From JASLCR01 sp036405515 (GTDB lineage Bacteria > Patescibacteriota > Saccharimonadia > Saccharimonadales > Saccharimonadaceae): a stretch of 8,093 bases of DNA. The notes under the pieces were generated by a model that did no database searches, had not been told where the DNA came from, and was given only the letters and a program-made list of their open reading frames with translations. Every line of letters begins with the position of its first letter. Position 1 is the first letter of the stretch. A program made the position numbers and the translations under genes. Shown here piece by piece: positions 1-6,426 of the stretch. The DNA lies in contig DASWXM010000046.1 in the NCBI GenBank assembly GCA_036405515.1, forward strand, positions 1 through 8,093, in the 5' to 3' direction.

Positions 1-1
1 A

Positions 2-871
2 CATTTCGGAACAACAAAAGCGCTTGAAGATATCTCATTTGAAGTTGCAAAAGGCGACGTGGTTGGGTTTGTCGGAGCGAATGGCGCGGGCAAGACGACT
101 ACGATAAGTACCATTCTTGGGTTTATCGTGCCGACAAAGGGTAATGTTGAGTTGTTTGGTGAGAATGTTATGCCCGGTTCGGTTCATAAGCTGCACAAAA
201 GAATCGGCTACGCGGCAGGCGACATGGAACTTCCTCCACGTCTTACCGGAGCGCAGTATCTGCATTTTGTCCGCCGACAATCTGGCAAAAATCATGACGA
301 ATTATTTGATGATCTATGCCAGCGGTTCAAGCCACAACTGAGCAAAAAAATTGGCACTCTCTCTCGTGGTAACAAGCAAAAGATCGCATTGATTGGTGCG
401 TTCGTCACCGATCCTGAACTGATTATTTTAGATGAGCCAACGAGTGGTCTCGACCCGGTTATGCAGGAGGCGTTTTTGCAGCTTGTGCGCGAGAGTCAAA
501 TAAAAGGTAAGACGATCTTTATGTCGTCACATTATCTAAACGAAGTTGCCGATGTTTGTAACCGTGTGATATTGATGCGTGAAGGACAAATTATTAAAGA
601 TGTCTCCGCAGATGAACTGCTGGCGAGTAGCGGCAAGCAGGTACGCGTAGTAGCTAATTGGAAAGCGATTATTCCACCAAAAGATGCTACGGAGGTCGAG
701 AAGGCAGCCGACAAGGATGGAATAGCGCTAGCATTTGCATATCATGGTGATGTTGTAGAGCTGCAGCGGTGGATCGCAGGTATCAAACAGTTGCGTGACG
801 TAGAAGTCACTGAGTATAACCTGGAGAGTGCGTTTAAAGAGATGTACACGGATGAGGAGGTACGGAAATGA
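2..871 (+). CDS. ABC transporter ATP-binding protein (ABC-2 exporter type), 5' end outside window
   Basis: This is the cytoplasmic ATPase of an ABC-2 type exporter; it would power the membrane protein encoded next. The frame is open from position 2 (HFGTTKALEDISFEV...), which matches the usual beginning of this family. The real start therefore lies a little before the window, and the GTG at 59 is only an internal codon. Walker A (GANGAGKTT) is at 74-100, the signature LSRGN at 359-373, Walker B plus catalytic Glu (LIILDEP) at 419-439, the D-loop SGLDP just after, and the H-loop His at 530-532. All nucleotide-handling motifs are intact. The signature reads LSRGN rather than LSGGQ, as is common in ABC-2 ATPases. 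The Q-loop region (GYAAGDMEL) has no glutamine. About 100 residues follow the H-loop and end in LESAFKEMY, a typical C-terminus. Its stop overlaps the permease start (ATGA). The substrate cannot be told from sequence. Confidence 0.95.
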   Translation, partial: HFGTTKALEDISFEVAKGDVVGFVGANGAGKTTTISTILGFIVPTKGNVELFGENVMPGSVHKLHKRIGYAAGDMELPPRLTGAQYLHFVRRQSGKNHDELFDDLCQRFKPQLSKKIGTLSRGNKQKIALIGAFVTDPELIILDEPTSGLDPVMQEAFLQLVRESQIKGKTIFMSSHYLNEVADVCNRVILMREGQIIKDVSADELLASSGKQVRVVANWKAIIPPKDATEVEKAADKDGIALAFAYHGDVVELQRWIAGIKQLRDVEVTEYNLESAFKEMYTDEEVRK

Positions 872-1665
872 TTCGTTCTGTCTATGGAAAAACACTCTAT
901 GAGCGACGCTGGTTCGTGCTTGGCTGGACGCTTGGTCTGACAGCTTTGGCAGCATTGATGACGACGTTTTATCCGGCGATGCATCAAGATGGAGCTATCG
1001 ATGCGCTAGTGAAAAATATGCCAAAGGCTTTTGAAGGATTGATTGGTAACTTGGCGGACCTGCAGAACTTTTCAACCTATATCGCGTCGCAGCTCTTTGA
1101 TATCCGCTTGCCACTGATTGCAGGCATTATGGCGATTATCCTTGGTATCGGACTCAGTAGCTCCGAGGAAGAGTCGGGTGAGTTACGAACAATCACAGCA
1201 CTACCTATTAGTCGTACGAAAATTTTGCTCGAAAAATGGCTTGCTATGATGACGATTACGTTTGTTGCTACGCTTGGGATTGCGGTTGGTATTTATGCTG
1301 TGCTACCGTTCCTCGACGACGCGTCGATTGAATTTGGAGACCTGGTACAGTTGCTTGGTTTCAGCTGGCTGCTCATGATTACGCTCGGTACAGTGCCGTT
1401 TGCTGCGGGGATGGCGCTTGGCAGGCGAGCGTTTGCGACGTTGATCGGTGTCCTGGTGGTGATCGGGAGCTTTATCTTATCGACATTTGGTGATGCTGTT
1501 GATTGGCTCAAAGACTATGAAGGATTCTCTCTGCTTCACTATTTCCCGGCTGTTGATGTAGTGAAAGATGGGATTGAGTGGGCGAATGTAGCAGTGCTTG
1601 GTGGTGTCGCTATCGCGTCACTTCTCGTAGCGCTGCTGATTTTCCGCCGTCGAGATATTGGCTAA
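868..1665 (+). CDS. ABC-2 type transporter permease
   Basis: This is the membrane subunit of the exporter whose ATPase lies immediately upstream. The 265 residues contain about six hydrophobic segments, near residues 15-34, 80-98, 122-147, 158-183, 189-206 and 238-259. That is the normal count for an ABC-2 half transporter. The loop after the second segment (EEESGELRTITALPISRTK, residues 100-118) is the acidic-then-'LP(I/V)SR' cytoplasmic element of ABC-2 permeases that contacts the ATPase. The protein ends in FRRRDIG, also typical. The ATG at 868 overlaps the upstream TGA, and an AGGAGG Shine-Dalgarno at 855-860 sits 7 nt before it, so the two subunits are translationally coupled. The two products presumably form a dimer of each subunit. 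Exporters of this type carry drugs, peptides, lipids or polysaccharides, and nothing here decides between them. The stop lies 6 nt from the stop of the convergent gene. Confidence 0.93.
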   Translation: MIRSVYGKTLYERRWFVLGWTLGLTALAALMTTFYPAMHQDGAIDALVKNMPKAFEGLIGNLADLQNFSTYIASQLFDIRLPLIAGIMAIILGIGLSSSEEESGELRTITALPISRTKILLEKWLAMMTITFVATLGIAVGIYAVLPFLDDASIEFGDLVQLLGFSWLLMITLGTVPFAAGMALGRRAFATLIGVLVVIGSFILSTFGDAVDWLKDYEGFSLLHYFPAVDVVKDGIEWANVAVLGGVAIASLLVALLIFRRRDIG

Positions 1666-1671
1666 GAGGTA

Positions 1672-3558
1672 TTAGCGGATAACAACAGCTTGGCGATAGG
1701 CATCTTGAGCGATATTTGCCGCTACCTGTCCGGTTGTCCAGTATTCTACGTTTGATTTCATCGGATCGCTTACCCAGAAGCCGACTGGTGATGAGCTATT
1801 GCCGACAACACCAACCACAACGGTGGCATGGCTCGAGCGGTTCATCTTCGCGATACGTCCAGATGGCGTCTTCCAGCTTACGAAACCGAGACCATGGCGG
1901 TAGGCTCCAAACATCACGACAGGATCGCCTTTATAGACTTGTTGAGCTATCCATGACGGAGATATTCCATACGCCACGGAGGCGCTGCGCCCATAACTTT
2001 GGGCTACTCTGGCGACTGGTGGGGCATCTGGTCCGGCTCCGGTGCCATTGGCGATCAAGCCGTCAACTGATCCTACGAACATCTCACGTGGATCATCCCA
2101 TGTATCGGGGCTGGTCTTTTTGTTGAGTTTGGTTGGTTTATAGCCCATTTTGTTTACGATACTCATTTCGCTTGTGCTGATACCGTAATAAGCAAGAGCC
2201 ATTCTAGTTGAAGCAACAGCACAAGTCGAGGTATGCTGTTGTTGAAAATGGGGGACTGATAGACGTTTTGATCGGTACTCGGTGGTAAACGATGTTGAGA
2301 ATACTTGACGGCTTGGCAGTCCAAACCCAGCGTTTTTTACTCCTGTATTGATGCGTGCCATGACTGTGCGTTGATAGCCCAAATTCGTAATGACTGCGGT
2401 GAGAGTATTGCTTTGAACGGAGAGCGAAGCAATCTTGCCAGTATTGATGGAGAACTTTGATTTTGCTGATGTTGCATCGATCGGTTGGTTAAAAGTAAGA
2501 GTGATTACCTGACGGTTTTGCTTGAGTCTATCGCCATGAGGGCTGCTTTTAATGATAGCAACAGCGCCGCGTGTTGCGAAAGTGCCTGCTTGTTCTTTGG
2601 TAACAATGCCGCCATCGACGCTACGGAGCCCGGCTTTTACTGTGTAATTGTAGGTCGTGCCTGGCTTGACGGATGTCGGAGTAAAACGATAGGTGGTAGG
2701 ATTGATCCATTTTCCGGTACCCTTGGTATCGAACGTGACGGCATTGTTTGTCTTTTTCATAGCCTTATGAAATGTGATGTCGACTGGTTTATCTGAGATG
2801 ATATCAGTTTGATGAATACTTGAGGTAAGGCGCGGCGAAGAGACGACTATATAATTCCTCTTGAGGAGCCGCTCGTTATTTTTTGTGTCGTAGAGTTCAA
2901 CGGTGAGTTTCTTACCTTGGGGGAGTAACTTCTTAGTTTTCCATGTGTAGGTAGTGTTGTCGGTACTCGACTGTTCAAGCGTGAGGCTCGGCAAGGTACG
3001 AAGCTCAAGGCTACGAAGACTATTGTTTTTTGATGATAGCGTGGCTGAGAAAATATGGTCGGCGGCAATTGTCGACCCGTTTTGAAGGGAGTTAATTCCC
3101 GTATCGGTCAAATTTGGTGCGATTTCGGTACGGAAAGTAAGTGTCTGCGGCTCTGTTTTTCCAGCTATGATACGGCTGGCTGCTGGCAGTGATACAGTGT
3201 AGGCTGTATCTACATGAAATGAGTCTGAGGGAGTAAATGATAAGAAATTATCCGCAATCAGAGAGCCGGTGTGTTTGATCCAAGTACCTTTTATAGCTGG
3301 AGAGATTTTAATAGCACTGGTGTCTATATCCCGAATAGCTTGATTAAGCCGGATTGTTACTGGTTGGTCTATTGCTTGGCGTTGTGTCGTATGTCCGAAC
3401 TTAGCCGTAAGGGGGAGTGATGTTTTTGCAAACACAATACCGCTGCTTGCCAGTACCATAATAACCGCACTGGCAACAATAGCAATTTTCGCAGCGAGGG
3501 GTATGCTGTGGTTTTTGGCATGTACCGATGATGTTGGTATTCGCGGATTTGTTTCCAT
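1672..3558 (-). CDS. Membrane-anchored or secreted Ig-like repeat protein with C-terminal C39-like cysteine peptidase
   Basis: This is probably a surface-exposed cysteine peptidase carried on a stalk of beta-sandwich domains. A basic N-terminus of 24 residues precedes one hydrophobic segment (about 22-44, ending VFA). It is either an anchor or a signal peptide with a long n-region. Residues 50-145, 146-240, 241-330 and 331-427 look like successive Ig-like domains of the Big_5/SbsA type. Strand motifs VTIRLNQAI, VDITFHKAM and ITLTFNQPI recur with FTP...GTTY-type turns, and the second copy is the most degenerate. Residues 431-628 resemble Peptidase_C39_2: VPHFQQQHTSTCAVAS gives oxyanion Gln440 and nucleophile Cys446, HATVVVGV gives His577, and VSDPM gives Asp598. 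A complete catalytic set is therefore visible. The C39 core is fused to Ig-like domains and not to an ABC exporter, so it is not a bacteriocin-processing transporter. The ATG at 3556-3558 has no Shine-Dalgarno. Substrate and role are unknown; cell-surface processing or contact with a host cell are guesses. Confidence 0.85.
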   Translation of the reverse strand: METNPRIPTSSVHAKNHSIPLAAKIAIVASAVIMVLASSGIVFAKTSLPLTAKFGHTTQRQAIDQPVTIRLNQAIRDIDTSAIKISPAIKGTWIKHTGSLIADNFLSFTPSDSFHVDTAYTVSLPAASRIIAGKTEPQTLTFRTEIAPNLTDTGINSLQNGSTIAADHIFSATLSSKNNSLRSLELRTLPSLTLEQSSTDNTTYTWKTKKLLPQGKKLTVELYDTKNNERLLKRNYIVVSSPRLTSSIHQTDIISDKPVDITFHKAMKKTNNAVTFDTKGTGKWINPTTYRFTPTSVKPGTTYNYTVKAGLRSVDGGIVTKEQAGTFATRGAVAIIKSSPHGDRLKQNRQVITLTFNQPIDATSAKSKFSINTGKIASLSVQSNTLTAVITNLGYQRTVMARINTGVKNAGFGLPSRQVFSTSFTTEYRSKRLSVPHFQQQHTSTCAVASTRMALAYYGISTSEMSIVNKMGYKPTKLNKKTSPDTWDDPREMFVGSVDGLIANGTGAGPDAPPVARVAQSYGRSASVAYGISPSWIAQQVYKGDPVVMFGAYRHGLGFVSWKTPSGRIAKMNRSSHATVVVGVVGNSSSPVGFWVSDPMKSNVEYWTTGQVAANIAQDAYRQAVVIR

Positions 3559-3589
3559 GTTTTGTTGATTTTGACCGTGTTGTACTTCT

Positions 3590-3598
3590 ATTTTAGCA
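3590..3598 (-). promoter_or_regulatory. Extended -10 promoter of the Ig-like/C39 gene
   Basis: Read on the minus strand this is TGCTAAAAT: an extended -10 (TG, one base, TAAAAT, five of six matches to TATAAT). No good -35 hexamer is visible 16-18 bases upstream, which is compatible with an extended -10. Transcription would start near 3583, giving a leader of about 25 nt before the ATG, with no Shine-Dalgarno in it. The promoter diverges from that of the FBP-type gene. Confidence 0.5.
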
Positions 3599-3633
3599 TG
3601 TTGGAAAGTTGTAACGGATGCTACGGCTTTACT

Positions 3634-3662
3634 TCGACACCACTACGGAGCTAGCTTATAAT
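3634..3662 (+). promoter_or_regulatory. Sigma70-type promoter of the FBP-type zinc-finger gene
   Basis: The -35 is TCGACA (3634-3639, five of six matches), followed by a 17-base spacer and a perfect -10 TATAAT (3657-3662). The predicted transcription start is near 3669-3670. The last two bases of the -10 are the first two of the ATG at 3661, so that ATG could not be in a message made here. The next in-frame ATG, at 3673, would lie only 3-4 nt into the transcript. A weaker alternative is TTGACC (3571-3576), 17 bases, TAGCAT (3594-3599), which would give a leadered message including the ATG at 3661. Confidence 0.65.
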
Positions 3663-3672
3663 GAAAAGGAGC

Positions 3673-4152
3673 ATGGATATTATTACAAAGATAGAGTTTG
3701 ACGAACTTGTTGGACAGCTGAAGGTACGTAAAAAACAACGCGAGCAGCTACGATACCAGCCGGAACCGATCAGCCATTGGGACGAGCGGGATTTTCTAGC
3801 AGTATTTGATCGGACGGGAAGTGCAGGGGTGCTTGTATATAACAAGTCGATGTACCCTTTTATTTTTGCGAAGCGAAAAGCAAACTCTACTGGCCGTATA
3901 GAAGCGATTATCTGTGATATTTGCGCCACATGGCGACGGGGAACTGGATCTGGTGTACTGACTTTTAGAAAGTCGGCGACCCACTCGGTATCATATTTGG
4001 TTTGCGCTGATCTCGACTGCTCGTTGCATGTGCGAGGACTCACCGAGGCTAGTAAAATCTCGCGCACACAACTGCGGGAGAATATGGATAATGAGGGAAG
4101 AGTGGCGCGACTACAAAGGAGGCTACAGGTGATACTTAGAGAATTAGCCTGA
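3673..4152 (+). CDS. FBP-type treble-clef zinc-finger protein (EF-G-binding family, FusB-like C-terminal domain)
   Basis: This is a small cytoplasmic protein whose second half matches the FBP C-terminal treble-clef finger. In FusB/FBP-type proteins that domain grips elongation factor G and helps free it from the ribosome. Numbering from the upstream ATG at 3661 (163 residues), the zinc ligands are Cys85 and Cys88 (ICDIC) and Cys115 and Cys120 (CADLDC), followed by the characteristic S-hydrophobic-VRG. The preceding segment, AVFDRTGSAGVLVYNK then FIFAKRKANSTGRIEAI, fits the domain's beta strands. The N-terminal 40 residues are charged and probably helical, and the C-terminal 40 form a basic helix. 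I chose ATG 3673 (159 residues) because ATG 3661 overlaps the -10 box. However, GGAG at 3647-3650 stands 10 nt before 3661, so the longer form is not excluded. Whether this protein confers fusidic acid tolerance or has a general translation role cannot be read from sequence. The stop falls just before the pnp promoter. Confidence 0.8.
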   Translation: MDIITKIEFDELVGQLKVRKKQREQLRYQPEPISHWDERDFLAVFDRTGSAGVLVYNKSMYPFIFAKRKANSTGRIEAIICDICATWRRGTGSGVLTFRKSATHSVSYLVCADLDCSLHVRGLTEASKISRTQLRENMDNEGRVARLQRRLQVILRELA

Positions 4153-4163
4153 GGTGATATAAT
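4135..4163 (+). promoter_or_regulatory. pnp promoter (extended -10)
   Basis: TGATATAAT at 4155-4163 is an extended -10 with a perfect TATAAT (4158-4163). The -35 position (4135-4140, CTTAGA) matches only three of six. The promoter overlaps the last codons and stop of the zinc-finger gene. Transcription should begin near 4170, giving a pnp leader of about 88 nt. Confidence 0.7.
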
Positions 4164-4177
4164 AGAACAGTAACAAC

Positions 4178-4237
4178 GCAGAAGGTGATAGAGACAAGAA
4201 TTTGTTCAGGCAAATTTTTAGCCCTGTTACTCTCTGC
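4178..4237 (+). promoter_or_regulatory. Long imperfect stem-loop in the pnp 5' leader
   Basis: A 14-position helix pairs 4178-4191 with 4224-4237: ten Watson-Crick pairs, three G-U pairs and one A-C mismatch at 4183/4232. After an internal loop a second hairpin pairs 4196-4204 with 4211-4219 (nine pairs, one of them G-U), closing the loop TTCAGG. The Shine-Dalgarno AAAGGAG (4244-4250) is left single-stranded 6 nt downstream. In Escherichia coli the pnp leader is a double-stranded RNase III substrate through which PNPase represses itself; this element is in the same place and of similar form. That it works the same way here is inference. A competing pairing exists between GTAACA (4170-4175) and TGTTAC (4225-4230). 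Confidence 0.6.
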
Positions 4238-4257
4238 AAAATGAAAGGAGACATAGT

Positions 4258-6369
4258 ATGTCTACAATAAACCCTAATGGTAAGGAAATTACCTCTGTTT
4301 CAACGGACTTCCTTGGCAAAACATTAACGCTTGAAGTTAACCGAGTCGGTTTCCGTACAACCGCCAGTGTACTCGTAAAATACGGCGACACCGTTGTACT
4401 TGGTACGACACAGGTAGGTTCGCGTCCGATCCAGCTCGACTATTTTCCACTTTCCGTAGACTATGAAGAAAAAATGTATGCAGCTGGCAAGATCAGCGGT
4501 AGTCGTTTTATCAAGCGTGAAGGCCGCCCAAGTGACGAAGCAATCTTGATTGGTCGTATTATCGACCGCCCGATTCGTCCGCTGTTTCCGAAGGGTTATC
4601 GAGCAGAAGTGCAAGTGGTTGCCAGCGTTCTCTCGATGGACCCATCTTTCCGCCCTGACATGATCGCGATGACTGCGGCAAGTGCTGCACTGTCTATCAG
4701 CGGTGCACCATTTGACGGTCCGGTAGCGGGTCTACGTGTTGGTCGAGTCAATGGAGAGTTTAAAGCCTTCCTCACACCAGAAGAGCGCGATCAGAGCGAT
4801 CTCGATCTTGTGGTTGCTGGTATCGAGAGCGGTGTCGTGATGGTTGAAGCGGGTGCGAATGAAGTTGATGAAGAGGTAGTGATTGAAGCTATTGCCTGGG
4901 CACATAAAGCCATGCAGCCAGCAATTGCTCTGCAGCGAGAGCTTGCAGAGAAGGTTGCGAAAGAAGCGATTGAATATGAGTTAGTTCTACCGAACGAAGA
5001 AATCCAAGCTGACGTGGACGAATGGGCGCACGAAAAGCTCGGTGAAAAGCTCCATCATCCATACCCAGAGCGCAATGAAATGATTAATGAGCTTCGCTGG
5101 AAGTTCCATGAAGAAATGGCTGAAAAGATAGGCGAAGACTACGGGGAAAAACGTGACGAATATGATGAGGCGTTCACAATGGCACTACACAAAGATGTGC
5201 GTCGTGGTATTGTTGAGTCACAAACCCGTCCGGATGGTCGTGGACTTGATGAAATCCGTCCACTAAGTAGCGAAATTGGTATTCTCCCACGTGCACATGG
5301 CTCAAGCCTCTTTACGCGTGGGGTGACGCAAGGTATGAATATCGTAACACTTGCTCCACTCAGCTATGCACAAATGGTTGACACTATGGAAGTATCAGAT
5401 GGAGAGCGCCGTTACATGCACCACTACAATGCTCCAGGCTATACGGTTGGTGAAGTGCGTCGTCTTGGATCTCCTGGACGTCGAGAGATTGGTCACGGCT
5501 ACCTCGCTGAACGTGCAGTGCTGCCAGTACTTCCAACTGAAGAAGAGTTTCCGTACGCTATCCGTAGTGTCACAGAGATTATGAGCCAAAATGGTTCAAC
5601 CTCTATGGCTGCAACTTGCTCAAGCGTGCTCGCACTAATGGATGCTGGTGTGCCACTAAAGCGACCAGTTTCTGGTATTGCGATGGGCCTCATGATGGAC
5701 GGCGATACTCCATACGTACTTTCAGACATCGCTGATGCGGAAGACTTCGCTGGTGACATGGACTTCAAGGTGACTGGTACTGAGAAGGGTATCACTGCTG
5801 TGCAGATGGATATGAAGCTTCATGGTCTGCCGGTAGATGTGCTTGCGCAAGCAATCCGTGCCTCTGGTCCTGGTCGTAAGCATATCTTGGAGCATATGAT
5901 GACGACTTTGGCAGCGCCAAAGCCTGGTCTAAGTCCATACGCGCCACGTATCGAGAAGATCAAGATCAATCCAGACAAGATCGGTGCAGTGATCGGTAAG
6001 GGCGGTGAAACAATCAACAAGATTACCGCCGAGACTGGTGCTGAAATTGATATTAAGGAAGACGGTCTGATCACGGTTGCTAGCCCCGATGGCGAGCATA
6101 TTCAGAAGGCTATCGACTGGATCAAGAGCCTGACCGAAGAGCCGGAAGTGGGCCGTACCTACACCGGCAAGGTTGTATCGATCAAAGACTTCGGTGCATT
6201 CGTAAATATCATGCCTGGTATCGACGGCATGGTGCATATTTCACAGCTTAGTGACCAACGTGTAGAGAAGGTAACAGATGTACTCCACGACGGCCAAGAG
6301 GTGAAGGTGAAACTTACCGGTATCGATGAGCGTGGACGCTTGAGCTTGAGTCTCAAAGACGCTGAGTAG
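4258..6369 (+). CDS. pnp: Polyribonucleotide nucleotidyltransferase (PNPase)
   Basis: This is the 3'-to-5' phosphorolytic exoribonuclease, which shortens RNA with phosphate to release nucleoside diphosphates. It is a homotrimer in the cytoplasm and central to mRNA decay. The 703-residue length is normal. Domains in order: RNase PH-like 1 (about 13-150, with YAAGKISGSRFIKREGRPS and IIDRPIRPLFP), an all-helical linker (about 240-318), RNase PH-like 2 (about 321-545), KH (about 562-622, GKGG at 580-583) and S1 (about 629-700, GAFVNIMPGIDGMVHIS). The catalytic residues equivalent to E. coli Asp486, Asp492 and Lys494 are Asp496, Asp502 and Lys504 (GDMDFKV). The phosphate-binding serine run is STS (447-449). 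Unusual points are LFTRGVTQ where most bacteria have LFTRGETQ, and SRFIKREGRP in place of GGFFKREGRP. ATG 4258 has AAAGGAG at 4244-4250, 7 nt upstream. No rpsO gene precedes it, unlike in many bacteria. No terminator is seen after the stop. Confidence 0.98.
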   Translation: MSTINPNGKEITSVSTDFLGKTLTLEVNRVGFRTTASVLVKYGDTVVLGTTQVGSRPIQLDYFPLSVDYEEKMYAAGKISGSRFIKREGRPSDEAILIGRIIDRPIRPLFPKGYRAEVQVVASVLSMDPSFRPDMIAMTAASAALSISGAPFDGPVAGLRVGRVNGEFKAFLTPEERDQSDLDLVVAGIESGVVMVEAGANEVDEEVVIEAIAWAHKAMQPAIALQRELAEKVAKEAIEYELVLPNEEIQADVDEWAHEKLGEKLHHPYPERNEMINELRWKFHEEMAEKIGEDYGEKRDEYDEAFTMALHKDVRRGIVESQTRPDGRGLDEIRPLSSEIGILPRAHGSSLFTRGVTQGMNIVTLAPLSYAQMVDTMEVSDGERRYMHHYNAPGYTVGEVRRLGSPGRREIGHGYLAERAVLPVLPTEEEFPYAIRSVTEIMSQNGSTSMAATCSSVLALMDAGVPLKRPVSGIAMGLMMDGDTPYVLSDIADAEDFAGDMDFKVTGTEKGITAVQMDMKLHGLPVDVLAQAIRASGPGRKHILEHMMTTLAAPKPGLSPYAPRIEKIKINPDKIGAVIGKGGETINKITAETGAEIDIKEDGLITVASPDGEHIQKAIDWIKSLTEEPEVGRTYTGKVVSIKDFGAFVNIMPGIDGMVHISQLSDQRVEKVTDVLHDGQEVKVKLTGIDERGRLSLSLKDAE

Positions 6370-6398
6370 CCTGATCAATGAAGATACTTCTTGCGTAG

Positions 6399-6404
6399 TA
6401 TAAT
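6399..6404 (+). promoter_or_regulatory. -10 box before the single-pass membrane protein gene
   Basis: A perfect TATAAT lies in the 57-base gap after pnp, followed by AG as in the pnp promoter (TATAATAGA in both). No convincing -35 or extended TG is present. Transcription would start near 6411, giving a leader of about 16 nt containing AAGGAG (6417-6422). The gene may also be read through from pnp, since no terminator intervenes. Confidence 0.5.
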
Positions 6405-6426
6405 AGACTCATAACGAAGGAGTTTT

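Noticed and set aside
1716..2796. Plus-strand open frames of 136 and 103 codons at 1716-2126 and 2485-2796
   Set aside because: They lie antisense within the well-supported Ig-like/C39 gene, have no recognisable motifs, and are shadows of its codon pattern.
3621..3648. Direct repeat CTACGG at 3621-3626 and 3643-3648, 22 bases apart around the -35, and palindrome AGCTAGCT at 3649-3656, as operator sites
   Set aside because: Repeats this short are expected by chance in a region of 100 bases, and nothing else supports regulator binding.
4196..4219. Hairpin followed by Ts upstream of pnp as an intrinsic terminator or attenuator
   Set aside because: The stem is almost entirely A-U and the Ts are used in the stem itself, so it is too weak to terminate. 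It fits better as the tip of the longer leader stem-loop.
6380..6390. GAAG-ATA-CTTC hairpin after pnp as a terminator
   Set aside because: It has only four base pairs, a three-base loop and no T-run.
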